From JAWVFM01 sp963841455 (GTDB lineage Bacteria > Actinomycetota > Thermoleophilia > Solirubrobacterales > 70-9), in assembly GCA_963841455.1 (NCBI GenBank), contig CAWJCU010000002.1, forward strand, positions 1 through 64,000: 64,000 nt of DNA, read 5' to 3'. Shown here piece by piece: positions 1 to 7,725 of the stretch. Below the pieces are notes generated by a model. That model ran no database searches. It was given only the letters and a program-made list of their open reading frames with translations, and had not been told where the DNA came from. The position numbers and the translations under genes are program-made. How positions within the stretch are numbered: the first letter of the stretch is position 1; each line of letters opens with the position of its first letter.

Positions 1-490
1 CCGCCTCGATCGCGTCGCCGGGGCCGGAGAGGACGAGTTGCCCCGGGGCGTTGTCGTTGGCGATCGCAAGGAGATGCTTGGCGGCGATCCGATGCGCGAG
101 GGCGTCGTCGCCAAGAACGGCGGCCATGCCGCTCCCGGGCGAGGCCTCCGCCTGGGCCTGCATCAGCTCGCCGCGGCGAGCTGCGAGGCGGAGCCCGTCG
201 ATCGCGTCGATGCTGCCGGCGGCTACGAGGGCGGCGATCTCGCCGAGCGAGTGTCCGGCGTAGAGGTCGGCGGCCGGCCGGCCCGCGCGTTCCCACAACG
301 CCACGCTCGCGCAGTAGATCGCCGGCTGAGCGAACCTCGTTCCCTCGTTCACGCGCTCGAAGGGGTCGTCGCGGACGAGCCGAGCGGCGAGGCTAGCCAG
401 GTCGGGCCGCCAGGCCTCGACCAGCTCGCGCATGCCGGGGACCTGACTGCCCTGGCCGGGAAATAGGAGCGCCGTCCGCATATCCCCCAT
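1..490 (-). CDS. fabD: Malonyl-CoA:ACP transacylase (FabD), 3' end cut by the window
   Basis: The protein begins MGDMRTALLFPGQGSQ, the hallmark N-terminus of FabD, and carries GHSLGE around residue 90 with the nucleophilic serine. It transfers malonyl from CoA to acyl carrier protein in cytosolic fatty-acid synthesis. About 160 of the usual 300 residues lie in the window; the C-terminal half, with the catalytic histidine, is outside. The start may be ATG at 490 or ATG at 481; neither has a clean ribosome site. It follows the response-regulator gene on the same strand, with a strong hairpin between them, so it probably has its own transcript. Family certain; start uncertain. Confidence 0.9.
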   Translation of the reverse strand, partial: MGDMRTALLFPGQGSQVPGMRELVEAWRPDLASLAARLVRDDPFERVNEGTRFAQPAIYCASVALWERAGRPAADLYAGHSLGEIAALVAAGSIDAIDGLRLAARRGELMQAQAEASPGSGMAAVLGDDALAHRIAAKHLLAIANDNAPGQLVLSGPGDAIEA

Positions 491-533
491 CAGTAACCGC
501 CGCCGGCCGGTGGGTGAAGGCGATCTCGTCATC

Positions 534-576
534 GACCCCCCAAATCGGGGGGAACCGAGCGATGTACCGGGGGGTC
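534..576 (-). terminator. GC hairpin between the response regulator and fabD
   Basis: GACCCCCC at 534-541 pairs with GGGGGGTC at 569-576, and inside it C6 (536-541) and G6 (547-552) form a shorter palindrome around AAATC. It lies just past the regulator stop, where a terminator is expected, but there is no T-tract. The inner palindrome resembles the one at 2326-2341, so an operator role is possible. Confidence 0.4.
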
Positions 577-581
577 AAGTG

Positions 582-1175
582 CTAGGTGATCAGGCCGATG
601 CGCTGCGCCCGCTTGACCGCCTCAGCGCGGTTTCGAACCCCGAGCTTCCGGTAGACGCTCGACGTGTACTCCTTCACCGTGTGCGGCGAGAGGAAGAGGC
701 GTGCGGCGATCTCGCGATTGGTGGCGCCCGACGAGATGAGGCCCACCACCTCTCGCTCGCGTGCCGACAGGGCCGGCTGACCGGGGTCCTCGGTCGGCGT
801 GAAGACATCCATCCCGAGGCCGACCATCCGAACCGCCTTGACGACGTCGGGCGCCCCCCAGTCCTTCGACACGAAGCCCGACGCCCCGGCCGCCTTCGCG
901 GCAGCCGGCGAGATCGTGCCCGCTCCGGAGACCAGGAGCACTTTCGTCTGCGGTGAGGATGCGCAGATGCCCTCGCAGATCTCGGCCCCGGATTCGCGTC
1001 CGAGGAAGAGGTCGACCAGAGCCACATGCGGGCGGGAGCGCGCTGCGAGGTCCAATGCCTCAGCTCCGTTCGTGGCGGCCAGGCACCGCTCCACCCATGT
1101 CTGGCGCTCGAGCAGGACCCTAAAACCCCACTGGACCACGTCATGGTCGTCGACCACGAGGACGCGGAGGCGCAT
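582..1175 (-). CDS. NarL/LuxR-family two-component response regulator
   Basis: A 197-aa cytosolic DNA-binding regulator. The receiver domain starts MRLRVLVVDDHDVV, with acidic residues D9/D10 and the likely phospho-acceptor D55 in VALVDLFLG; the receiver lysine is seen in FVSKDWG. A LuxR helix-turn-helix fills the last 65 residues (LSAREREVVGLISSGATNRE, then a KEYTSSVYRKLGVR recognition helix). It lies 11 bp after the histidine kinase gene, so the two form one operon and a cognate pair. The start is the ATG giving the standard receiver N-terminus. The target genes are unknown; the palindromes flanking this pair are candidates for autoregulation. Confidence 0.93.
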   Translation of the reverse strand: MRLRVLVVDDHDVVQWGFRVLLERQTWVERCLAATNGAEALDLAARSRPHVALVDLFLGRESGAEICEGICASSPQTKVLLVSGAGTISPAAAKAAGASGFVSKDWGAPDVVKAVRMVGLGMDVFTPTEDPGQPALSAREREVVGLISSGATNREIAARLFLSPHTVKEYTSSVYRKLGVRNRAEAVKRAQRIGLIT

Positions 1176-1186
1176 GCCGTTGTCGT

Positions 1187-2152
1187 TCAACGCTCCACCG
1201 GAACGACGAGCCTCACGTGCCAGCGATCGTCGGGCAGGGGGCCGAACTCGACCAGGCAGGCGTGCTGGAGCGCCTCGATGGTCGCGAGCCGGAGTCCGAG
1301 GCCGTGGCCGGACGTGGCCGAGCGGGCGCCGTCGTTGACGACGTCGAGGACGATGCCCTCTCCGTCCTGCCACACCGCGATCTCGATGACGGTCGGCTGG
1401 GCGTGCTTGTCGGCGTTGCGAATGGACTCCAGCAGCACGGCCTGCGCGGCCGCCTCGACCGCGGGCGGGAACTCGGTGCCCTCCTCCCAGTCGATTACGA
1501 GGTCGTCGCGGATCGAGGACATACGGTCGAGGATCTGGCGCACGGTCATCTTCGTCGCCCGAACCTCGGCGTGCCGCGGGCGACCGAGCGCGCCCCTCAG
1601 CTCGCCCAGCACGTCGCGGAGCTCGTCGTGGCACACCCGGCGCTCCTCGGCGCCGAGGTCCTCGTCGGACCCGAGCACGAGAACGAGCCCGAACAGTCGC
1701 TGGATCACGCCGTCGTGGATCTCGCGGATGAGGTCGATCCGCTCCGAGAGCCCGCGCGCCGCCTCCCGCTGGATCGTCGCCTGCTCGACGGTCGCGGCGA
1801 GCGCCGCGAGCTTCCCCAGCGACAGCATCGCCTGCCGCTCCTCGTCGGTGAGCTCGAAACGCCCGCCGCCGCGGTCGGCGAAGATCACGCCGAGCCAGCG
1901 CCCTCCCGTCGAGACCGGGGTGCAGGTGATCGTGGTGATGCCGGCGAAGCGCGCGTAACGGGGCGGCACCTCCCGCTCGAGCTGCTCGGAGGCCTCGACG
2001 ACGGAGTCGGCGAGGAGCGCGCGCTGCGCGATCGGCGTCTCGTCGAGCGTCCCCTCGACACCCGCTAGGAGGCTCGGGTCCACCCCGTGGCAGCCGACGG
2101 CTCGCACGAGTCGTAGCGTCGGGTCGTAGAACCAGAGGCCGGCGCGCTCCAT
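1187..2152 (-). CDS. GAF-domain sensor histidine kinase (HisKA_3 type), 5' end frameshifted
   Basis: From the ATG at 2152 the protein has 321 aa: a GAF-like sensor (residues 1-115), a HisKA_3 dimerisation helix with phospho-accepting His in REIHDGVIQRL near residue 145, and a C-terminal HATPase with NADKHAQP and GHGLGLR. There is no membrane segment, so it is a soluble sensor. The in-frame sequence upstream of 2152 still reads as GAF domain (LYNRLCEVLCERTSM) back to about 2280 but contains no start codon; a start with a plausible leader exists near 2300 in a neighbouring frame. The real gene therefore probably begins near 2300 and carries a frameshift close to 2260. It phosphorylates the regulator encoded just downstream. 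Confidence 0.88.
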   Translation of the reverse strand: MERAGLWFYDPTLRLVRAVGCHGVDPSLLAGVEGTLDETPIAQRALLADSVVEASEQLEREVPPRYARFAGITTITCTPVSTGGRWLGVIFADRGGGRFELTDEERQAMLSLGKLAALAATVEQATIQREAARGLSERIDLIREIHDGVIQRLFGLVLVLGSDEDLGAEERRVCHDELRDVLGELRGALGRPRHAEVRATKMTVRQILDRMSSIRDDLVIDWEEGTEFPPAVEAAAQAVLLESIRNADKHAQPTVIEIAVWQDGEGIVLDVVNDGARSATSGHGLGLRLATIEALQHACLVEFGPLPDDRWHVRLVVPVER

Positions 2153-2325
2153 CGACGTTCGCTCACAGAGGACCTCGCAGAGGCGGTTGTAGAGCTCCTC
2201 TCCGCCCGCGGCCTCGTCGATCTCGACAAGGAGGCCGGCGACGACGTCGATCGCGTCCGTGCGAAGCGGGGAGGAAACGGCGATGCCTCATCAAACACCA
2301 CCGCGCCGCGTGGTTACCCTTTCCT

Positions 2326-2341
2326 CCCCCCATTCGGGGGG
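2326..2341. promoter_or_regulatory. C6-attc-G6 palindrome upstream of the two-component operon
   Basis: CCCCCCATTCGGGGGG is a perfect inverted repeat with a 4-nt centre, about 35 bp before the probable kinase start near 2300. The core at 536-552 on the far side of the operon is nearly the same. The position suits an operator bound by the NarL-type regulator, but this is inferred only from position and repetition. Confidence 0.35.
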
Positions 2342-2438
2342 CTTCAGGCGCCGACGCGGTTGGCGACCAAGCTGTGAAAACCGGTGTTTCGCCGGTGCTC
2401 CGACGGGTAGATTCGGCACGACGCCCGGGCACGGCGGC

Positions 2439-2474
2439 ACGCTGAGGGCAGGGCTCTCAGGTTTCTCTCAGCGT
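2439..2474 (+). promoter_or_regulatory. Structured 5' leader of a small membrane protein gene
   Basis: ACGCTGAG (2439-2446) pairs perfectly with CTCAGCGT (2467-2474), and a second stem is seen near 2380-2397 (ACCGG with CCGGT). Both lie in the roughly 200-nt stretch before the ATG at 2541. No known riboswitch class is recognised. Confidence 0.3.
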
Positions 2475-2540
2475 CCTTCCAGGCCCGGCCCAGCAGCGCC
2501 CGCCAAGGTGGGACGGCAACCCAAACCGGAGGTGAAAGCC

Positions 2541-2756
2541 ATGACAGAGGCAGTCGCACTGATCCTGAACATCGCTCTAGGAATCGGAATCCTGGCGCTG
2601 CTCTTCCACGTGATGTGGCGCCCGTTCCGGCTCGATGACGCTCCGTCCCGCGCAAGCAGGCCGCGGCGAGCGGCTACCGCGGGTCGCGCTCACGCACGAG
2701 CAGCGCGTACCAGGCCAGCACGCAGATCAGGACAGCCAGCGGAATCGCCCATGTGA
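2541..2756 (+). CDS. Small single-span membrane protein
   Basis: A 71-aa frame starting MTEAVALILNIALGIGILAL with a very good ribosome site (GGAGGTGA, 6 nt upstream). Residues 4-25 form one hydrophobic helix, followed by a short basic tail (HVMWRPFRLDD). The last 30 residues are Arg/Ala-rich low complexity lying antisense to the 43-aa peptide gene of the cox operon, so the true end may differ. It reads towards the cox operon and is separated from the sensor kinase by a structured leader. No family recognised; the Shine-Dalgarno and the clean helix are the main support. Confidence 0.5.
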   Translation: MTEAVALILNIALGIGILALLFHVMWRPFRLDDAPSRASRPRRAATAGRAHARAARTRPARRSGQPAESPM

Positions 2757-2805
2757 GGACTCCCTGGGCGGCCGTCGAGGCCGCGAGGCTCAGGTGCGGC
2801 GCCAA
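2674..2805 (-). CDS. 43-aa membrane peptide at the end of the cox operon (TTG start)
   Basis: A frame with TTG start preceded by AAGGAGGGAGCCAA, an almost perfect ribosome site located inside the 3' end of ctaG, giving translational coupling. The product has one transmembrane helix (LTWAIPLAVLICVLAWYALL) and a charged end (VRERDPR). Its size and place suggest an accessory oxidase subunit comparable to the tiny subunit-IV-like peptides of other oxidases, but no family is recognised. It overlaps ctaG by 16 bp. It is easily missed because of its length and start codon. Confidence 0.6.
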   Translation of the reverse strand: MAPHLSLAASTAAQGVLTWAIPLAVLICVLAWYALLVRERDPR

Positions 2806-3647
2806 TTGGCTCCCTCCTTTTCGATGATGGACTTCGGCTCCAGGCATCGATAGGCGATGACGAGAAGCGCCGCCGCCAGCGGAATCGATCCCGGAACCCA
2901 CATGACGCCGGCGGCAAGCTGCTGGTCGGCAAGCGCCGAGAGGCCGCCCGGTCGGGCGGCCTCCGCCGCGTATGGGGCGTAGATCGGGTCGGGCGCGGTG
3001 GCGAGCGCGATGGCGAGGATCCAGCCGGCGACCATCGCGAGCGCAAGGTAGGCAGCGCGGGTCGCCGACGTAAGCCGCGACCGCCACGGAGACGAGTCGA
3101 TCACGCGCGTCCAGAACAGGAGCCCGACGCCGAAGAACATTGCGTGCTCGAGCGCGTGCACGGGTGGCGAGCGCAAGGTCAGGTCGTAGAGCGCCGGCAG
3201 ATGCCAACCCAGGAAGACCGCGTTGAAGACGAGCCACGAGGCGACGGCGCCGGCCAGGAGGGCGGCCGCGGCTCGAAGCGGCGCTGAGGCGCGGCCCTGC
3301 CAGGCCCAGCGCGACGCCCGCCGCCGGAACTGGAGAGGGAAGCCGTGCCATATGCGGTTCCAGGGCCGCGCCAGGACGAGGAACAGCGGCGCCACGAGCA
3401 GCAGCAGGATGTGCTGGACCATGTGGACCCACAGGAGCTTGTCGGCGAGCTCGTCGATCGGCGAGTCGACGGCGACGAGGATCGCGGCGAGGCCGGCGAC
3501 GAACGACGCCGTCCTCCAGCGCTGCTCGCGCGCCGCGCCCGCCCGCGTCAGGTGGCGGCCCCCGATCCAGTAGAGCACCGCGGCGCACGCCACCCACGCC
3601 AGGGCCGGGTCGCCGGTCCAGGTCTGGAGCGTTGCCGGGCCGGGCAT
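2790..3647 (-). CDS. ctaG: Cytochrome c oxidase assembly factor CtaG (caa3_CtaG family)
   Basis: A 285-aa polytopic membrane protein with about seven helices. Family-like features are the conserved histidines in WVHMVQHILLLLVAP and VHALEHAMFFGVGLLFW and the segment VAVDSPIDELADKLLWVHM. Members of this family are needed to assemble the copper centre of caa3/aa3 oxidases. The gene begins one base after the stop of subunit III, so it belongs to the cox operon. The length is normal for the family. The exact role in copper delivery is inferred from family membership. Confidence 0.9.
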   Translation of the reverse strand: MPGPATLQTWTGDPALAWVACAAVLYWIGGRHLTRAGAAREQRWRTASFVAGLAAILVAVDSPIDELADKLLWVHMVQHILLLLVAPLFLVLARPWNRIWHGFPLQFRRRASRWAWQGRASAPLRAAAALLAGAVASWLVFNAVFLGWHLPALYDLTLRSPPVHALEHAMFFGVGLLFWTRVIDSSPWRSRLTSATRAAYLALAMVAGWILAIALATAPDPIYAPYAAEAARPGGLSALADQQLAAGVMWVPGSIPLAAALLVIAYRCLEPKSIIEKEGANWRRT

Positions 3648-3648
3648 G

Positions 3649-4248
3649 TCAGACCACGTAGAGGATGAACCAGGCGACGACGCCGATCCCGGCCAGCAGC
3701 GCCCAGTAGAACGCCGCTGCCGACATCCCGTGTGGCACGTAACCCTGACTCGAGCGGTTGCGCAAGCCGGTCGCCAGGATCGTCTCCACCCAGTACATCG
3801 CCGGCAGGACGAAGACCGCGAACATGATCGTCCAGCCCTCGAAGACGCTCGCGTAGCCGCCGTCCGAGGGCGTGAAGCCGAGGTTCGCCCATTCGAACGC
3901 CTGCACCACCACGCCGGCGATCCCGAGGACGAGCGAGAGCGCGGCCGCGGCGCGCCACGAGCGCGCGGCGCGGGCCGCGCGCGAGGCGAAGGCGAACGAT
4001 GCGGCGCTGAGCGCGTAGAGGATCACGATCGCCGCACCGTATGAGTGCGGCGGGTCGATCCCCGCGGGCCGCCAGTTGTCGTTGTTGTTGAACGAGCGCA
4101 GGTAGAAGTAGGCGAAGACGAACGCGAGGAAGAAGAGGATCGTCGCGCCCGCGAGCAGGCGCGCCGCGACCCAGAGGTTGCGCTCCTGCACCTCCGGCGG
4201 CTCGGCCAGCCGGTCGGTCGTGGCTCCGTGCGCTTCGTGGGCTTCCAT
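3649..4248 (-). CDS. ctaE: Cytochrome c oxidase subunit III
   Basis: A 199-aa protein with five predicted membrane helices, the length typical of actinobacterial subunit III lacking the first two helices. The motif FAYFYLRS and the helix with VVQAFEWANLGF (conserved Glu for lipid/proton antenna) fit the family. Its ATG overlaps the TGA of coxA, so it is translationally coupled. It stabilises subunit I and the proton-uptake path of the terminal oxidase in the cytoplasmic membrane. Confidence 0.92.
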   Translation of the reverse strand: MEAHEAHGATTDRLAEPPEVQERNLWVAARLLAGATILFFLAFVFAYFYLRSFNNNDNWRPAGIDPPHSYGAAIVILYALSAASFAFASRAARAARSWRAAAALSLVLGIAGVVVQAFEWANLGFTPSDGGYASVFEGWTIMFAVFVLPAMYWVETILATGLRNRSSQGYVPHGMSAAAFYWALLAGIGVVAWFILYVV

Positions 4249-6131
4249 CAGCTTGCGGCGGCTGGCTCCTCGGCGGGCTTCGGGGCCGCCGGTGGAGCGC
4301 CGTAGTCGTAGGGGTCGGAGTCGATGGTCGGGATCTCCTCGAAGTCATCGACCGGGATCGGCGTCGGGAGCTGCCACTCGAGCGACTTCGAGTTCCAGGG
4401 ATTGGGCTCGGACTTCTTCCGCGCGAAGATCAGCGAGTAGACGACGTTGTAGAGGAAGACGAGCATCGAAATGCCGAGGACGAACGCCGACACCGATACC
4501 CAGATGTTGAGCGGCTGGAGATGCGTGGCGTAGGTCGAGACCCTGCGCGGCATCCCCTCCAGGCCGACGATGAAGAGCGGCAGGAAGGTCGAGTTGAAGG
4601 CGATGAACATCGACCAGAAGTGGATCTTCCCGAGGCGCTCGTTGAACCGCAGCCCGGTCATCTTCGGCACCCAGTAGTAGATCGCCGCGAAGAAGGCGAA
4701 GACCAGCCCGCCCATGATCGTGTAGTGGAAGTGCGCCATGACGAAGAAGCTGCCGTGGGTGGAGACGTCGCTCGGCGTGTCGGAGAGGAACACGCCCGAA
4801 ACGCCGCCGATGAAGAAGTTGAAGAACCAGGCGAGCACGAACAGCATCGGCACCGTGAAACGGATCCGCGCCTTCCAGAGCGTCCCCATCCCAACCAGGA
4901 AGATCAGCCCGGTCGGCACCGAGATCAGCTCGGTCGAGAACATGTAGAACGGCCGCAGCGCCGAGTTGATCCCGCTGACGAACAGGTGGTGCTGCCAAAC
5001 GAAGAAGCTGAGCAGCGTCACCCCGAGCAGCCCGGCGACCGCGTACCGGTAGCCCCAAAGCGGCTTGCGCGTAAACACCGGCAGGAGCTCGAGGACGATC
5101 GCCATGCCGGGCAGCGCGAGGACGTACACCTCCGGGTGCCCGAAGAACCAGAACAGGTTTTCGAACAGGTAGGGGCTCCCCCCGGCCGGTGCGAGGAAGA
5201 ACGATGTCTGCAGGCCGCGGTCGAAGCCGACCATCAGCAGCGCCGCGATCAGCACCGGCGCCGCGAGGACCATCAGCACCGAGGTGCTGATGGCGCCCCA
5301 GCAGAAGATCGGCAGCCGTCGCCACGTCAGTCCCGGGGCGCGCATGGTGACGATCGTCGCGATCATGTTGATGGCGAGCAGGGTCATCGAGATCCCGACG
5401 AGGGCGAAGAAGAAGATGTAGGAGTCGAAGCCCCAGGTCGACTGGTCGTTGAGTGGCGCGTAGCCGGTCCAACCTGTCGGGAAGCCGCCGAAGAAGACCG
5501 TCGAGACGAGGATCGTCCCGGCTGCCATCAGGAGCCAGAACGTGAGCGACTCGATGCGCGGGAAGGCCATGCGCCGCGCCCCGATCATGAGCGGCACGAA
5601 GTAGTTGGCGAACGGGCCGAGGATGCCCGACGTCATGATCCCCATCATCATCGTCCCGTGGACGCCGACGATGGTCAGGTAGTTGCCGGCGCCGAAGAGC
5701 TGAGGTGAGGGGCGAAGCAGCTCGGCCCTGATCAGCATCGCGTTCAGCCCACCGATGAAGAAGAACAGGCCGATCCCGACCAGGTACTGCATGCCGACGA
5801 CCTTGTGGTCGGTGCAGAGCTTGAAGTAGCGGCCGATCCCCTCGCCCTCGCCCTCGTTCTCGCGGTAGGAGTGCTCGCGCCCCGCGAGGCGGCTGAGCGG
5901 GTAGCGGCCGAAGCCCATGCCGAGGAGGAAGCCGACCGTGAACCCGATGTAGCCGAACATCAGGGCGATGTCGTTCTGGCCCGTGTCGGCGAAGAAGTCG
6001 AGGCTCTCGGTATGGATCTGGTGGCCGAGCCACCAGCCGACGTAGAAGCCGAGGACCCCGACGACGATCCCCGTCCCGAGGTGGAATCCGATGAGGCGGC
6101 GCCAGAGGGGCCGCTCGGCCGTTTCGCTCAC
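4248..6131 (-). CDS. ctaD: Cytochrome c oxidase subunit I (haem-copper oxidase)
   Basis: A 627-aa catalytic subunit that reduces O2 to water and pumps protons. Visible landmarks are VGVHGTMMM (low-spin haem ligand), FGHPEVYVLALPG (CuB His, cross-linked Tyr and the A1-type glutamate), QHHLFVSG (CuB histidines) and HFHYT (haem a3 and haem a ligands). It has an N-terminal extension of about 110 residues with two extra helices before the usual first helix, and a Pro/Glu-rich cytosolic tail. It starts 4 bp inside coxB and ends overlapping coxC, forming a tight operon. Confidence 0.96.
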   Translation of the reverse strand: MSETAERPLWRRLIGFHLGTGIVVGVLGFYVGWWLGHQIHTESLDFFADTGQNDIALMFGYIGFTVGFLLGMGFGRYPLSRLAGREHSYRENEGEGEGIGRYFKLCTDHKVVGMQYLVGIGLFFFIGGLNAMLIRAELLRPSPQLFGAGNYLTIVGVHGTMMMGIMTSGILGPFANYFVPLMIGARRMAFPRIESLTFWLLMAAGTILVSTVFFGGFPTGWTGYAPLNDQSTWGFDSYIFFFALVGISMTLLAINMIATIVTMRAPGLTWRRLPIFCWGAISTSVLMVLAAPVLIAALLMVGFDRGLQTSFFLAPAGGSPYLFENLFWFFGHPEVYVLALPGMAIVLELLPVFTRKPLWGYRYAVAGLLGVTLLSFFVWQHHLFVSGINSALRPFYMFSTELISVPTGLIFLVGMGTLWKARIRFTVPMLFVLAWFFNFFIGGVSGVFLSDTPSDVSTHGSFFVMAHFHYTIMGGLVFAFFAAIYYWVPKMTGLRFNERLGKIHFWSMFIAFNSTFLPLFIVGLEGMPRRVSTYATHLQPLNIWVSVSAFVLGISMLVFLYNVVYSLIFARKKSEPNPWNSKSLEWQLPTPIPVDDFEEIPTIDSDPYDYGAPPAAPKPAEEPAAAS

Positions 6132-6964
6132 CCGCCCCTCCGCTCAGGCTTCGGGAAGTAGTGCGTGTTGTAGCGGGGCAGGGCCTTCGTCGCCGGGCCG
6201 AAGAACCGCTGCGCGCCGCGGATCCAGGCCGCAAAGCGCGCGTCGCTTACGACCTGCCCCTTGTCGAACATGTGCCCGTGCCACAGGCCGCAGAGCTCGG
6301 CGCAGCGGATCTGGAACGGCCGGATCTCCTTCGCCTCGGTGTAGACGATGTTGTCGACGCCCGGGTTGGCGTCGGCCTTGATCCCGAGCGCGTGCGCCCA
6401 GAACGAGTGGATGACGTCGAGCGACGTGACGTGCAGCGCGATCTCCTTGTCGACCGGAAGTACCAGGTGGGGTGTCTCGACCCCCCCGTAGCTCGGGTAG
6501 CGGTAGGTGAACTCCCATTGCTGGGCGATGACCTGAACGGGGATCGAGCCCTTCTTGTCGACGTCGGCCGTGAAGACCGGGTCGGCGCCCTGGCCGCCGC
6601 CGGAGCCGGTCTGGAAGAGGCGGGCGGTGCCGTAGGCCGCGAGGCCGAGGACGATGACGAGGGTCACCGCCAGCCAGGTCACACCCGCGCGGTGGTCGCC
6701 GTGGATCGCGGCCCCTTCCTCGAGCTCCGAGCCGCGCTGGCGGAAGCTGGCCAGCGTGTAGGCGAAGAAGGCGATCAGGAACGTCGCGATCGGCGTCACC
6801 ACGGCGAGCAGCACGGTGTTGTCGACGACCTGGCCGTGGGACTCCTCGGTCGCGTTGCCGGGCGGGAGATTCGGCGCGATGACGAAGAGAACGATCGGTA
6901 GGAGCACCACCGTCAGCACGATCCACGCGATCAGGATGCGGCGCTGGTGGGAGGGCTCGTGCAT
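6128..6964 (-). CDS. ctaC: Cytochrome c oxidase subunit II
   Basis: A 278-aa protein with two N-terminal membrane helices (residues 10-32 and 50-72), a third hydrophobic stretch near 95-115, then an extracytoplasmic CuA cupredoxin domain. The complete CuA motif CAELCGLWHGHM is present, together with the upstream ligand His in DVIHSFW. No haem-binding CXXCH is fused, so it is an aa3- rather than caa3-type subunit. It accepts electrons from cytochrome c and passes them to subunit I. It lies 9 bp after the cupredoxin-like gene. Confidence 0.95.
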   Translation of the reverse strand: MHEPSHQRRILIAWIVLTVVLLPIVLFVIAPNLPPGNATEESHGQVVDNTVLLAVVTPIATFLIAFFAYTLASFRQRGSELEEGAAIHGDHRAGVTWLAVTLVIVLGLAAYGTARLFQTGSGGGQGADPVFTADVDKKGSIPVQVIAQQWEFTYRYPSYGGVETPHLVLPVDKEIALHVTSLDVIHSFWAHALGIKADANPGVDNIVYTEAKEIRPFQIRCAELCGLWHGHMFDKGQVVSDARFAAWIRGAQRFFGPATKALPRYNTHYFPKPERRGG

Positions 6965-6973
6965 TCGTCGCGC

Positions 6974-7633
6974 TCAGGTCACCTGGAGGAAGCCGTCCAT
7001 GTACCCGATCGTCTGCATCGGCCCCCCGAAGCCGTCGATGAAGCCGGCGGCGCACGGGACGAAGCACTGCCAGCGGTAGCGACCGGGCTTGCCGGTCCGG
7101 AACGTGAAGGTGATCGTCTCGTGGTCCTGCTTCTGCGTGCAGGGCCACTCATCGCACGGGTTCTTGGCGTTGTCGGGAACGCCTTTCAGCGGGACGAGGA
7201 TGCCGAGCTGCGGCACGGCGAAGGTGTGGGAGGCGTCGTCGGGCGGGATCGCCTTAGCGGGCTTGCCGTCGATGCGCATCTGGTCGCCGACCGTCCCCTG
7301 CACCTGCGAGAGGAAGGGGTTGCGAAGGCCGCTGTTGCCGTCGTACTGGTAGAGCGTGACGTGGACCAGCGAATGCGCCGGCAGCTTGAAGACGGTGCTG
7401 CGGATCCACTTTCCGTGGTCCTTCACGAGGTACGAGACCCAGGACGGATGATTCGGCGACGCGGTGCCGGCGGCGGCCGTCGTCGCGAGCGTGAGGTTGG
7501 CGGTGCGGGAGGTCGCCCGCTCGGCGGCGACCGGGGTCGGGGAGTCGAGGAACCTGGCGACGTAAAAGGCGATCAGAACGCCGCCGACCAGAACGGACAT
7601 CAGCACGATGGCCATGCGCCAGCCGAACCTCAT
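6974..7633 (-). CDS. Membrane-anchored CuA-like cupredoxin with altered ligands
   Basis: A 219-aa first gene of the cox operon: one N-terminal helix (residues 5-28), a linker, then a cupredoxin-like domain. Near the C-terminus CFVPCAAGFIDGFGGPM resembles the CuA loop of subunit II, but the position of the CuA histidine is Phe and that of the CuA methionine is Gly; a second Cys pair (CDEWPC) is seen about 30 residues earlier. It may be a second oxidase subunit, a copper chaperone or a CuA-like protein that has lost its site. The start has a strong site (GGAGGAGAT). The operon position is firm; the function is not. Confidence 0.75.
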   Translation of the reverse strand: MRFGWRMAIVLMSVLVGGVLIAFYVARFLDSPTPVAAERATSRTANLTLATTAAAGTASPNHPSWVSYLVKDHGKWIRSTVFKLPAHSLVHVTLYQYDGNSGLRNPFLSQVQGTVGDQMRIDGKPAKAIPPDDASHTFAVPQLGILVPLKGVPDNAKNPCDEWPCTQKQDHETITFTFRTGKPGRYRWQCFVPCAAGFIDGFGGPMQTIGYMDGFLQVT

Positions 7634-7725
7634 ATCTCCTCCCGGACCTCCTTCCTTCCGGGTCCCGCCTGCCCGACGCGGGCGGGGGCCAACTTCCGCA
7701 GCATATAACTACGGTCGGGCAAGAG
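7634..7725. promoter_or_regulatory. Divergent promoter region, cox operon / polysaccharide deacetylase
   Basis: This 92-bp gap separates divergent genes and must hold both promoters. A -10-like TATAAC at 7704-7709 sits about 16 bp before the deacetylase ATG, giving a very short leader. The left side carries the GGAGG ribosome site of the cox operon. A GC stem (CCCGCCTGCCC with GGGCGGG-like partner) lies between. Confidence 0.4.

Noticed and set aside
2344..2540. Possible glycine or cobalamin riboswitch before the 71-aa gene
   Set aside because: Core consensus elements of those classes are absent by eye, so only a generic structured leader is reported.
4521..5708. A plus-strand 395-codon frame inside coxA
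   Set aside because: Composition is charged low complexity antisense to membrane helices; no start signal or family match.
4345..6234. A 629-codon frame overlapping coxA on the same strand
   Set aside because: It is the +1 shadow of coxA: Arg/Pro-rich with no conserved motif, whereas coxA has all haem and copper ligands.
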